The notes beneath the pieces were generated by a model, which saw nothing but the letters and a program-made list of their open reading frames with translations, had not been told where the DNA came from and did not search any database. A program made the translations under genes and the position numbers. A stretch of DNA of 64,000 bases, from NCBI GenBank assembly GCA_015057005.1, contig SVFF01000007.1, positions 62,001-126,000 on the forward strand, in the 5' to 3' direction. This stretch comes from Lachnospiraceae bacterium (lineage in GTDB: Bacteria > Bacillota > Clostridia > Lachnospirales > Lachnospiraceae). The stretch's first letter is position 1, and the number at the start of each line of letters is the position of its first letter. Positions 25,465 through 34,209 of the stretch are shown here, piece after piece.

Positions 25465-26376
25465 ATGAGTGGAAATACAGTTACGCAGATTCGAAAGAGG
25501 AAGAAAGTCTCTCACGGAGACCGGATATTTATGATATTGAACGGATGCTTTTTGATCGGGCTATGTGCAGTGACTCTTTACCCCATCTGGTATGTGCTGT
25601 GCGCGTCCTTTACCTCCAACGCATACCTGGTGTCCCATCCGGGATTTTTGATCATGCCCCATGAATTCACCTTGGGGGCTTATAAGCTTGCGCTGACACA
25701 TCCGCTTTTGCTGTCCGGCTATAAAAATATTATGTTGGTATTGATGCTGGCTCTGCCTTTAAATATGCTGCTGACATTGTTTGCGGGGTACTTTATGGCT
25801 TCTAAGAAAGTGATGTTCAAGCCGCTCATCATGAGCCTGATCCTGTTTACCATGTTCTTTTCCGGGGGTATGATTCCGGCATACTTGAATGTGCGGGACC
25901 TGGGGCTTTACAATACGCTGCTTTCGCTGGTACTGCCGGGGGCTTTAAGCGTGTACAATGCCATTATCTGCAAGACAGCCATTGAGGCGGTGCCGGATTC
26001 CCTGAAGGAGGCGGCTTATATAGACGGAGCTAATGATGTGGTGATCCTTGGCAGGATTGTGGTACCCCTGATCAAGCCCACCCTGGCGGTGCTTTTGCTC
26101 TATTACGGCGTAGGGCATTGGAACTCCTGGTTTAACGCCTCCATTTACCTGCGGGACAATGACAAACTGCCCATCCAGAACATTATGCGGTCGATTCTGA
26201 TCGCCAACTCCAATGTGCTTAATTCGGCAGCAGCAGAGAGCGACCAGGTGAATCAGTTTGCGGAGTCCATCAAGTATGCTACGATCATCCTGACCACAGC
26301 CCCTATTTTGTGTATTTATCCTTTTGTACAAAAATATTTCGTGAAGGGTGTTATGATCGGGGCTGTGAAGGGATAA
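25465..26376 (+). CDS. ABC sugar permease 2 (LplC type)
   Basis: MalG-like permease of about 303 residues with six predicted helices and the coupling motif EAAYIDGANDVVILGRIVVPL. It pairs with permease 1. I place the start at the ATG at 25465, behind AAAGGGAAG. An in-frame GTG at 25423 would add 14 mostly polar residues and is less likely. About 100 bases separate it from permease 1, longer than usual for this operon type. It converges with the GNAT gene with only three bases between the stop codons. Confidence 0.9.
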   Translation: MSGNTVTQIRKRKKVSHGDRIFMILNGCFLIGLCAVTLYPIWYVLCASFTSNAYLVSHPGFLIMPHEFTLGAYKLALTHPLLLSGYKNIMLVLMLALPLNMLLTLFAGYFMASKKVMFKPLIMSLILFTMFFSGGMIPAYLNVRDLGLYNTLLSLVLPGALSVYNAIICKTAIEAVPDSLKEAAYIDGANDVVILGRIVVPLIKPTLAVLLLYYGVGHWNSWFNASIYLRDNDKLPIQNIMRSILIANSNVLNSAAAESDQVNQFAESIKYATIILTTAPILCIYPFVQKYFVKGVMIGAVKG

Positions 26377-26379
26377 GGA

Positions 26380-26826
26380 TTACAGATACTTTTTAAAGCC
26401 CTTTACTTCTTCATAACCGATATTGTGATAAAATTGATGGGCCTCCAGGCGGTTCATGCCGGAGCAGAGGATTCCGTAGTTGACATTTTGGCTGCGTCCC
26501 CAGTCCTCGATAGCAGCAAACATTCTGCGGCCTACGCCTTTTTGACGGTAATCGTGGTGTACCACCACGTTTTCAATGATCATAAGGGGCTTACAGTCAT
26601 CGCAGAAATCATCAAAGGTGATGGCCATGGTGGAGCCGCACAGTTTGCCGGTTCCGGCATCCTCAGCCACTAAAAGATAAGCGTCCTTGCGGGCGTTTAT
26701 TTTTTTGATCTTTTCCAATAAAAGCGCCTGGTCGTGGGCATGGTGGGTGAGATCATCCATGAGTTCATTGAAGTCTGCAATGTCTGCCTGATTTGTAGTG
26801 TCTATTTTTCTGAATATCAGTTCCAT
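26380..26826 (-). CDS. GNAT family N-acetyltransferase
   Basis: Acetyl-CoA-dependent acetyltransferase of about 148 residues. The acetyl-CoA loop is HDYRQKGVGRRMF (motif A, R-x-x-G-V-G-R) after the strand MIIENVVVH; the C-terminal motif is NRLEAHQFYHNIGYE. Substrate unknown. The ATG at 26826 has GGAG about 6 bases upstream, whereas the more distal ATG (26838) has no ribosome site. It is read opposite to the sugar transporter and has no obvious partner. Confidence 0.88.
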   Translation of the reverse strand: MELIFRKIDTTNQADIADFNELMDDLTHHAHDQALLLEKIKKINARKDAYLLVAEDAGTGKLCGSTMAITFDDFCDDCKPLMIIENVVVHHDYRQKGVGRRMFAAIEDWGRSQNVNYGILCSGMNRLEAHQFYHNIGYEEVKGFKKYL

Positions 26827-26989
26827 TTTAATCTCCATTCTGAGTTCTGTTTTGAGGCGGGTGTCCGGTCTGGGGGAGAGACTGGCGGCCCGGTGTCAAA
26901 TTTTTTCCTGCATGAAATATAAGTATAACATAAGGATACAAAAAATGTATCATAATTTGTAAGTTTGTAAAGTGATGCGAGTAAAATAC

Positions 26990-27018
26990 TTGCGGGCGGA
27001 GTCAAAAATTGATATGAT
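26990..27018 (+). promoter_or_regulatory. Probable promoter of yqeG
   Basis: TTGCGG at 26990-26995, 17-base spacer, TATGAT at 27013-27018, about 70 bases before the yqeG start. Confidence 0.45.
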
Positions 27019-27090
27019 ATAAGGTAATAGCACTGAAGAATAGTTGACAAAATAAATGTATCAGAACCATAAACTGAGGATGGGCGTCAA

Positions 27091-27591
27091 ATGCTGAAAA
27101 GATTTTATCCTGACAATGAAATAAATTCCACTTACGAGATTGATTTCGCCGGACTCTACCAAAAGGGTTACCGGGGAGTGATCTTTGATGTAGACAATAC
27201 CCTGGTGCCTCACGGTGCACCTGCGGATGAGCGGGCTATCGCTTTTTTTGAGAAGCTTCGTGAGATCGGTTTTCAGACCATGCTTTTGTCCAATAACAAG
27301 GAGCCCAGGGTGAAGATGTTTGCGGACGCAGTGGATTCCGGGTATCTATTTAAGGCCGGGAAGCCGGGCAGGGAAGGCTACAGAAAGGCCATGGAGCGCA
27401 TGGGCACCGGGGAACAGACCACTGTTTTCGTGGGAGACCAGCTCTTTACTGATGTTTGGGGAGCCAAGCGGACAGGCATCGTTACTTACCTGGTGAAGCC
27501 CATCCATCCCGCGGAGGAAATACAGATCGTGCTGAAGCGCTATCTGGAAAAGATCGTACTGTTCTTTTACCATAGAAGTGTGAACAAATAG
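27091..27591 (+). CDS. yqeG: YqeG family HAD IIIA-type phosphatase
   Basis: Cytoplasmic HAD-superfamily protein of 166 residues. Motif I is FDVDNTLV (Asp33, Asp35), motif II is LLSNN, the motif III lysine is in AGKPG, and motif IV is VGDQLFTDVWGA. This matches YqeG of Bacillus, often near ribosome-assembly GTPase yqeH and aroE in Firmicutes. Here aroE lies one gene downstream, beyond the mannosidase, keeping part of that neighbourhood. The substrate is not settled; the family is related to mitochondrial phosphatidylglycerophosphatase (Gep4), which is an alternative role. Confidence 0.92.
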   Translation: MLKRFYPDNEINSTYEIDFAGLYQKGYRGVIFDVDNTLVPHGAPADERAIAFFEKLREIGFQTMLLSNNKEPRVKMFADAVDSGYLFKAGKPGREGYRKAMERMGTGEQTTVFVGDQLFTDVWGAKRTGIVTYLVKPIHPAEEIQIVLKRYLEKIVLFFYHRSVNK

Positions 27592-27694
27592 CACACAAGA
27601 AATGTAGGAACAGACGCCCAAGTGTCTAAGCCTGTATGGAAGATATAATGATAGTAGAGATAAACATGAAAGAAAGACAGAAAGGAAGATTAAT

Positions 27695-30600
27695 ATGGAC
27701 CGTATGTTTTTTACTATTGAAAGATTTGCAAGCAGAGTAGCAGAGCTTGCCGGCAAGCGGTATTGTTTTGCGGAAGCAATTGCGCCTTTTACAGCCATGG
27801 AGGGAACCCTTGGCGTGGATGAGCATTATCATGAGATTCCTGACAAGATTGAAGGTTTTACTTTTGGACTGAACGATTTCTTTGTGGGAAGAGATAAGTA
27901 TCTGTGGCTGGAAAAGACTGTTAAAGTACCTCAGGCAAAAGAGGGATTTGATGTGGTGGGTCTGTTTGATTTCGGTAAGAGCCCCGGAGGCAACAACCAT
28001 GGTTTTGAGTCCCTGCTGTATGTGGATGGTCAGCATTACCAGGGCGTGGACACCAACCATAAGGAAGTGTTTTTCTCCGGCTTGGAAGAAAAGGACATCA
28101 CCCTGACCTTTATGCTGTGGACCGGTCTGGAAGGATACTTCGGTCATCGTGAGATGAGCGCTGACAGACAGTTCTATCATCAGTGTAAGCAGGCAGAGTT
28201 TGTATATTTACATAAAAAGACCGACGAACTGTACTATTTTGCAAAGGCGATTTCTGAGACCCTGCGCCTGATCGGTCCCAGCCACGAGTATTATGAAGAT
28301 ATGATGAACCTGTTAGACAAGTCCTTGAATTGTCTCGATTGGGATGGCAGTTCTTCTTTATTCTATGAGAGCGTGGATGCTGCCCATGCAATGCTGATGG
28401 CAGGCCTTGGCAAGATGGAAAAGCGCACCAATGAGACAGTACATGCTGTGGGCCACACCCACATTGATGTGGCCTGGCTGTGGAGATTGAAGCACACCAG
28501 GGAGAAAGCACAGCGTTCCTTCTCCACCGTACTGCGTCTGATGGAAAGATACGATGAGTATGTGTTCCTGCAGTCCCAGCCCCAGTTATACAAGTATATT
28601 AAAGAGGATTGTCCTGAATTATATGCCCGCATCAAGGCGCGCATTGCGGAAGGCCGCTGGGAGCCCGAAGGCGGTATGTGGATTGAGTCCGACTGTAACG
28701 TGACCTCCGGAGAATCCCTGGTGCGTCAGCTTCTCTACGGTACCCGTTTTATCGAGCAGGAGTTTGGCAAAAAATGTGAATACCTGTGGCTGCCCGACGT
28801 ATTTGGTTACAGCTGGGCCCTGCCCCAGATCTTAAAGCAGTGTGAGATTGATACCTTCATGACCATCAAGATCAGCTGGAGCCAGTTTAACAACATGCCC
28901 GACGATCTGTTCCGCTGGAGAGGTATCGACGGCAGTGAAATTCTGGCATATTTTATCAACGTGCCGGAAGATATTGCAGAGAGATTTGTGCCCGTTTCTA
29001 CTTACAATAGTAAGATGACCACGGAAGAAATCTACAGAGCCAGCAAGGAATTTAAAAATAAAGAGCTGACCAAGGACTATCTGATCAGCTATGGTTTCGG
29101 TGACGGAGGCGGCGGTGTCAACAGAGATATGCTGGAGATGCGCCGTGCATTGGATGTCATTCCCGGCCTGCCTAATGTGAAGCCCACCAAGGCAGGAGAT
29201 TTCTTCCGCCTGATCCATGAAAATGTGGATAATACTGACCGTTACGTACACACCTGGGATGGCGAGCTCTATCTGGAGTACCACAGAGGTACCTATACCA
29301 GCCAGGCTTACAATAAGAAGATGAACCGTCATCTGGAGAATAAGCTGGCTCAGATCGAGTGGCTTTCCTCTGTTGCCTACATTCTGGGCGGTGAGTATGC
29401 CCGGAAGGAACTGCAGGATGCCTGGGAGTGCGTACTGCTGCATCAGTTCCATGACATTATTCCCGGTTCCTCCATTAATGAAGTATATGCAGATTCCAGA
29501 GTAAATTATACAGCTGCAGAAAAGGGTGCTGACAAGGTGCTGGCAGGCGCCCTGGAGACCGTTGCCAAGGATGCAGAGCATACTTACAGCGTATATTCCA
29601 CCAACAGCTTTGCCGGTCAGGAACTGGTACTGATCCCTGAGACAGAAGAAGGTATCTTCACCGATGCAGAGGGCAATGTACTCCCTGCACAGAAGGTGGC
29701 TGACGGATATGAAGTGCTGGTGAAAGCAGAGCCTTTCGGCGCTGTAAATGTGAAGTTCGTGCCCCAGGCGGCAGACAGCACTCAGACAGCAGGTGCGGAT
29801 CAAGGTGCTTTCGTGAAATGCGAAGCTGGCGGGGATGCTGCCTTTGACATAACTGCTGACGGCGTGGAGACACCTTTCTATATCATTCAGTGGAATGAGA
29901 ACGGTCAGCTGACTACTCTGTTTGATAAGGAAGCCGGCTGCCCTGTATTAAAAGAAGGCCAGCTGGGCAATGTGCTGGAGTTCTACGAGGATAAGCCCAT
30001 GGAGTACGATGCATGGGAGCTGGAGATGGCGTACACCCTGAAGAAGCCTGAGCATGCAGTGCTGACAGCAGTGCCCCGGGTGATTGAGAATGGTTCCCTG
30101 AAGGCTGTGATCCGTTTCAACTATACTTACAGAGATTCTGCAATCGTTCAGGACATGATCCTGTACAGAGACAGCCGCAGAATTGATTTCAAGACCTGGG
30201 TTGACTGGAAAGAATCCCACAAGCTGTTCAAGACTGCATTCTACACCGACATCCGTTCCACCAAGGCTACTTACGATATCCAGTTTGGTCATGTAGAGCG
30301 TACTACACACTGGAGCAATAGCTGGGATTGGGGCAAGTTCGAAGTAGTGGGCCACAAGTGGGCAGACCTGTCCGAGACCGGTTACGGTGTCAGCCTGCTG
30401 AACAACTGCAAGTACGGTTACAGCATCAAGGACAATGTCATGACATTAAGCCTCTTAAAGAGTGCAAAGCATCCTGATCCTTATGCAGATATGGGTGAGC
30501 ACGAGTTTACTTACTCTCTGCTGCCTCATATGGGCAACTTAAACGACAGTACCACCATTCAGGAGGCAAATGCCTTAAATCTGCCCGCTCAGGTAGTCAA

Positions 30601-30877
30601 GGGCAACTTTGCAGAGACCAGAAAGCTGGCGAAAGTATCTTCTGATCAGGTACAGATTGACGTGATCAAGAAGGCTGAGGATGAGGACTGTCTGGTGGTG
30701 AGACTCCATGAGTGCAGAGGCGGTAAGGCCAATGTAATGCTGTCCTCCGAATTCCCTGTGAAGAGAATCGTGCCCTGCAATATGCTGGAGCATGACTGCG
30801 GAGAAACAGTAGAGGGTGCGGAGGTTGCACTGGCATTCAAGCCTTTTGAGATTATGAACTTTAAGCTTTATTTTTAA
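27695..30877 (+). CDS. Long-form GH38 alpha-mannosidase
   Basis: Protein of 1060 residues in the long GH38 form, with an N-terminal beta domain of about 245 residues before the catalytic barrel. Zinc and catalytic residues are His256 and Asp258 (GHTHIDVAWLW), Asp368 (WLPDVFGYSW, nucleophile) and His586 (QFHDIIPGSS). C-terminal beta domains follow. No signal peptide. It is a different subfamily from the 842-residue GH38 at 3170, with little resemblance outside the motifs, so the two probably cut different mannosidic linkages. Codon use is like strongly expressed neighbours. A hairpin follows the stop. Confidence 0.95.
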   Translation: MDRMFFTIERFASRVAELAGKRYCFAEAIAPFTAMEGTLGVDEHYHEIPDKIEGFTFGLNDFFVGRDKYLWLEKTVKVPQAKEGFDVVGLFDFGKSPGGNNHGFESLLYVDGQHYQGVDTNHKEVFFSGLEEKDITLTFMLWTGLEGYFGHREMSADRQFYHQCKQAEFVYLHKKTDELYYFAKAISETLRLIGPSHEYYEDMMNLLDKSLNCLDWDGSSSLFYESVDAAHAMLMAGLGKMEKRTNETVHAVGHTHIDVAWLWRLKHTREKAQRSFSTVLRLMERYDEYVFLQSQPQLYKYIKEDCPELYARIKARIAEGRWEPEGGMWIESDCNVTSGESLVRQLLYGTRFIEQEFGKKCEYLWLPDVFGYSWALPQILKQCEIDTFMTIKISWSQFNNMPDDLFRWRGIDGSEILAYFINVPEDIAERFVPVSTYNSKMTTEEIYRASKEFKNKELTKDYLISYGFGDGGGGVNRDMLEMRRALDVIPGLPNVKPTKAGDFFRLIHENVDNTDRYVHTWDGELYLEYHRGTYTSQAYNKKMNRHLENKLAQIEWLSSVAYILGGEYARKELQDAWECVLLHQFHDIIPGSSINEVYADSRVNYTAAEKGADKVLAGALETVAKDAEHTYSVYSTNSFAGQELVLIPETEEGIFTDAEGNVLPAQKVADGYEVLVKAEPFGAVNVKFVPQAADSTQTAGADQGAFVKCEAGGDAAFDITADGVETPFYIIQWNENGQLTTLFDKEAGCPVLKEGQLGNVLEFYEDKPMEYDAWELEMAYTLKKPEHAVLTAVPRVIENGSLKAVIRFNYTYRDSAIVQDMILYRDSRRIDFKTWVDWKESHKLFKTAFYTDIRSTKATYDIQFGHVERTTHWSNSWDWGKFEVVGHKWADLSETGYGVSLLNNCKYGYSIKDNVMTLSLLKSAKHPDPYADMGEHEFTYSLLPHMGNLNDSTTIQEANALNLPAQVVKGNFAETRKLAKVSSDQVQIDVIKKAEDEDCLVVRLHECRGGKANVMLSSEFPVKRIVPCNMLEHDCGETVEGAEVALAFKPFEIMNFKLYF

Positions 30878-30883
30878 GATGAT

Positions 30884-30917
30884 CAGGGGGCTGCTGACAG
30901 GCAGCCCCTGTAAATTT
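30884..30917 (+). terminator. Probable terminator after GH38
   Basis: CAGGGG(G)CTGC / GCAGCCCCTG stem with a TGACAG loop and a weak downstream TAAATTT tract. Confidence 0.6.
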
Positions 30918-31042
30918 CAACAAAAAGACCACGCTGCACAATGGGCGGAAAGAAAGTAACTTTACATCCGGCTTGTGCATGGGGATAGGACGAAACACGC
31001 AATCCGGCATAGAAAAGCGCGTCGCCCGGAAGTGAGGAAAAA

Positions 31043-31915
31043 ATGAACAAGATCAACGGACATACAAGAATCTGCGGTGTGCTGGGCAATCCCGTAGAGC
31101 ACACCCTTTCTCCGGTTATTCACAACAATCTTGCAGAGATGCTGGGTCACAATCTGGCATATCTGCCTTTTCGGGTGCCCACAGGATATATCGGGGATGC
31201 AGTAAAAGGAGCATTTGCCCTGAATTTTCTGGGCCTGAATGTGACAGTTCCCTATAAGAGTGACGTGATTCCTTTTTTGTCAGATATTGATCCTTTGGCA
31301 AAGCAGATCGGTGCGGTAAACACGCTGGTGCGCACGGAAGAAGGCTTCAAGGGTTACAACACAGATGTGCCTGGCTTATATCGCGCCATGTGCTCTGACG
31401 GCGTGCGAGTTGCGGGAGAGAAGGTCCTGATCCTGGGTGCCGGAGGCGTGGCCAGGGCAGTGGCGCTTTTGATGACTGAGAAGGACGTGGCTGAGATTAT
31501 TTTGCTGAACCGGACGGTGGAGCGGGCTGAGGCCATTGCTGCTGAAGTCAATGATTTTGCCGGCAGGAAAATTGCAAGAGCCATGTCTATGGCGGATCAT
31601 GTACTGCTGCCGGAAAATGAGAAATATGTGGTGATCCAGGCCACCAGCGTGGGCATGCATCCTCATGAGGATCAGGTTATTATCGAAGATGAGGCTTTTT
31701 ATCGAAAAGTGAAGGTGGGATATGACTTGGTGTACAATCCCGCCGAGACCAAGTTTATGAAGTATACAAAGGCTGCGGGAGCACCGGCCTATAATGGTGC
31801 CAAGATGCTTTTGTACCAGGGCATTATCGCTTATGAACTGTGGAATGACTGTGTGGTTTCCGATGAGCAGGCGGAGTTGATTTACGGGAAGATGCTGGAA
31901 AGCATGAAACGCTGA
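31043..31915 (+). CDS. aroE: Shikimate 5-dehydrogenase
   Basis: NADP-dependent enzyme of 290 residues reducing 3-dehydroshikimate to shikimate in aromatic amino acid synthesis. The substrate-binding domain has HTLSPVIHN, the catalytic Lys72 in NVTVPYK and Asp108 in YNTDVPG. The Rossmann dinucleotide loop is GAGGVARAV, about residue 131. Length is slightly above the E. coli 272. GAGGAAAAA precedes the ATG. It is followed after 12 bases by a methyltransferase and then aroK and aroQ. Confidence 0.95.
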   Translation: MNKINGHTRICGVLGNPVEHTLSPVIHNNLAEMLGHNLAYLPFRVPTGYIGDAVKGAFALNFLGLNVTVPYKSDVIPFLSDIDPLAKQIGAVNTLVRTEEGFKGYNTDVPGLYRAMCSDGVRVAGEKVLILGAGGVARAVALLMTEKDVAEIILLNRTVERAEAIAAEVNDFAGRKIARAMSMADHVLLPENEKYVVIQATSVGMHPHEDQVIIEDEAFYRKVKVGYDLVYNPAETKFMKYTKAAGAPAYNGAKMLLYQGIIAYELWNDCVVSDEQAELIYGKMLESMKR

Positions 31916-31927
31916 GGAGGTGCTTTT

Positions 31928-32725
31928 ATGCCGGTTATAAAAGGATTGGAATGGACTTTTGATACGGTTGCTTCTACCTATGAAAAATTTCGCCCGGGAT
32001 ATGTGAAAGAATTGTATCAGGCATTATTTGATTATATTCTGATTAACGAAAACAGTAATGTGGTGGAAGTCGGCAGTGGGGGTGGACAGGCTACCGCTCC
32101 AATATTAAACACCGGATGTGGATTGACAGCTGTAGAATGTGGAGAACATTTTTCTGAATTGTTAAAAGATAAGTTTAAGGAGTATCCCAAGTTTTCTGTA
32201 ATTACAGGTAAATTTGAAGATATAGAATTTGCAGAGAATGCTTTTGATCTGGTCTTTTCTGCGTCTGCATTCCACTGGATACCGGAAAAGATAGGATATG
32301 AAAAAGTGTTTTCCATGTTGAAACAGGGCGGTGTTTTTGCCCGTTTTGCAAATCATCCCTACCGGGATAAGGGAAATCCGGCCCTCTCAAATGTAATAGA
32401 TGAAATTTATGATGAATATTATTACAAATTTCATAATAAAAAGCGTGGAGTATTAACTGAATACACAGAAGAGCAGGCCGAAGAGAGAGCAATGATTGCA
32501 TGCAAATATGGATTTACTGATATTCAATACGCGTTATTCTATCGTGAGCGTGTTTTTTCTGCAAAAGAATATATTCAATTGCTTGGAACCTATTCAGACC
32601 ATATCGCGATTGAGGAGAATATCCGAAGAAAGTTCTTTAAAAAAATCGAAGAGGCTATTAATGATCATGGCTGTAAGATTACAATCTATGATACGATCGA
32701 TATGCAGTTGGCGAGAAAACCATAA
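31928..32725 (+). CDS. Class I SAM-dependent methyltransferase
   Basis: Protein of 265 residues with a Rossmann methyltransferase core: motif I VVEVGSGGGQAT (about residues 40-51), an acidic end of strand 2 (VECGEHF), and the post-motif AFDLVFSASAFHWI. Similar proteins act on small molecules, but the substrate cannot be read. AGGAGGTG precedes the ATG. Its AT-rich codon use is unlike the flanking aroE and aroK genes, which suggests insertion into an aro cluster. Probably cotranscribed with aroE. Confidence 0.88.
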   Translation: MPVIKGLEWTFDTVASTYEKFRPGYVKELYQALFDYILINENSNVVEVGSGGGQATAPILNTGCGLTAVECGEHFSELLKDKFKEYPKFSVITGKFEDIEFAENAFDLVFSASAFHWIPEKIGYEKVFSMLKQGGVFARFANHPYRDKGNPALSNVIDEIYDEYYYKFHNKKRGVLTEYTEEQAEERAMIACKYGFTDIQYALFYRERVFSAKEYIQLLGTYSDHIAIEENIRRKFFKKIEEAINDHGCKITIYDTIDMQLARKP

Positions 32726-32817
32726 AAATGTGATTTATTAAAGTATTATAAAATAAAGCGTTATAAGGTAGTAGAAGTTATCTGAAAATGATCTAAAAAG
32801 AGATGGAAAGCTAAATT

Positions 32818-33336
32818 ATGAGTCAGACACAAATGAAAAATATAGTATTGATAGGCTTCATGGGCTGCGGCAAGTCTACCGTGGGCAAAGTGTTGGCCAA
32901 AAGACTGCAGCTTCCGGTAGAGGATACTGACAAGTTGATCGAAGCAAGAGAAGGAAGAACGATCAGCGACATCTTTGCAAAAGAAGGCGAAGGTTATTTC
33001 CGTGACCTGGAAACCGGGCTGCTGCAGGAAATCAGCGCAGAAAGCAAAGTGCGCATCTTATCTGTAGGCGGCGGTACGCCGGTGCGTTTGGAAAACCGTA
33101 AACTTATAAAACAGTGCGGTCTGGTAATCTATTTGCGGGTGTGCCCGGAGACTGTCTATGAGAGAGTGAAGCATGATACCAAGAGACCTCTTTTGCAGTG
33201 TGACGATCCTTTGGGCAAAATCAGGGAATTGATGGCGTCCAGAGAGGATGCTTACAATGAGTGCGCAGATATCATCGTGGATGTGGATGAAAAGTCTGTG
33301 GAGATGGTGGTGTCAGAAATTATAGTGAGATTGTAA
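32818..33336 (+). CDS. aroK: Shikimate kinase
   Basis: ATP-dependent kinase of 172 residues making shikimate 3-phosphate. Walker A is GFMGCGKST (13-21); DTD near residue 37 binds magnesium/shikimate; the GGG of SVGGGTPVR and the lid arginine of TKRPLL are conserved. Length is typical. It works in the same pathway as aroE upstream and aroQ downstream. Confidence 0.95.
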   Translation: MSQTQMKNIVLIGFMGCGKSTVGKVLAKRLQLPVEDTDKLIEAREGRTISDIFAKEGEGYFRDLETGLLQEISAESKVRILSVGGGTPVRLENRKLIKQCGLVIYLRVCPETVYERVKHDTKRPLLQCDDPLGKIRELMASREDAYNECADIIVDVDEKSVEMVVSEIIVRL

Positions 33337-33459
33337 CATAGAGGAATAGGTGCTGCTGTCTGCGGGAGACAAAAACGGATCCAAATGCAATAAATGATAG
33401 CCGGAGCATCATTAGAAAATAAAAGGAAAGCACAATACAAAGAAATGAAAGGCAAAAAG

Positions 33460-33885
33460 ATGAAAATTTTAGTAATCAACGGTCCCAACTTAAATTTCCT
33501 GGGGATCCGTGAAAAGAGCGTATACGGAACGGAGAATTATCAGTATTTATTGGATATGATCGCAAAAAAGGCAGAAGAGACCGGCAATGATATCACCGTG
33601 TTCCAGAGCAATCATGAGGGTGCCATCATCGACCGCCTTCAGGAGGCTTATTTTGACGGCACGGAGGGAATCGTTATCAATCCCGGCGCGTTCACTCACT
33701 ACAGCTATGCCATCAGGGATGCCCTGGCCAGCATTACCGTGCCAAAGGTGGAGATCCACATCTCCGACATCACCAAGCGCGAGGAATTCCGTAAGATTTC
33801 CGTGACAGCACCGGTGTGTGATAAGCAGATTTATGGGCAGGGGCTGCAGGGGTATCTGCAGGCCATTAATTTTATTGTAGAGTAA
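33460..33885 (+). CDS. aroQ: Type II 3-dehydroquinate dehydratase
   Basis: Dodecameric-type dehydroquinase of 141 residues converting 3-dehydroquinate to 3-dehydroshikimate. The N-terminus LVINGPNLNFLGIRE is the family signature; Tyr22 in SVYG is the catalytic tyrosine; NPGAFTHYSYAI has the catalytic histidine region and EIHISD the second one. The ATG at 33460 follows AAAGG; the frame extends upstream with no fitting homology. It ends the aro run and is followed by a hairpin terminator. Confidence 0.95.
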   Translation: MKILVINGPNLNFLGIREKSVYGTENYQYLLDMIAKKAEETGNDITVFQSNHEGAIIDRLQEAYFDGTEGIVINPGAFTHYSYAIRDALASITVPKVEIHISDITKREEFRKISVTAPVCDKQIYGQGLQGYLQAINFIVE

Positions 33886-33929
33886 AGGAGATATTTGAGG
33901 TTTAACAAATCAACATATTCCATTGGTGG

Positions 33930-33962
33930 ATAGGCAGTTATGAAAATAGCTGCCTATTTCAA
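33930..33962 (+). terminator. Probable terminator after aroQ
   Basis: Stem ATAGGCAGTTA / TAGCTGCCTAT with one G-T pair, TGAAAA loop, then TTTCAATT. The rest of the 324-base gap (33886-34209) holds a promoter at 34001-34029 and a 20-bp copy of the GH38 gene end at 34081-34100. Confidence 0.7.
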
Positions 33963-34000
33963 TTAGGGAATTTGTAATGTAAAAGAGTGCATGATCAATA

Positions 34001-34029
34001 TAGTCACAAAAACAGATTGATGGTATAAT
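34001..34029 (+). promoter_or_regulatory. Possible promoter of the phosphoesterase gene set
   Basis: TAGTCA at 34001-34006, 17-base spacer, perfect TATAAT at 34024-34029, leaving a leader of about 175 bases before 34210. Confidence 0.45.
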
Positions 34030-34080
34030 ATTTATGATATAGGTTGATTGTGTCAAAATAATTTTATGGAGAATAGTGGG

Positions 34081-34116
34081 GATTATGAACTTTAAGCTTT
34101 CCTTCAAAAAAATTTA
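34081..34116 (+). pseudogene. Possible remnant of a GH38 gene 3' end
   Basis: Twenty bases at 34081-34100 are identical to 30850-30869, the last codons of the long GH38 gene. In frame the segment reads IMNFKLSFKKI then stop, against EIMNFKLYF stop in the intact gene. No further mannosidase sequence is visible upstream, so this is either a strongly decayed copy or a small duplicated scrap. Confidence 0.35.
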
Positions 34117-34209
34117 ATTTTTTCTACAAAATGATTTAAAGATAAACTGCTATGCTGAAAGAAATAGAACGAAAGCAGGCTTAAAAAGCATAATGCAGAG
34201 GTACATCTC

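Noticed and set aside
26850..26910. GC-rich hairpin followed by a T-run upstream of the minus-strand GNAT gene
   Set aside because: CCGGTCT/AGACTGG pairs weakly and the T-run is 12 or more bases away from the stem, so I do not call a terminator or promoter.
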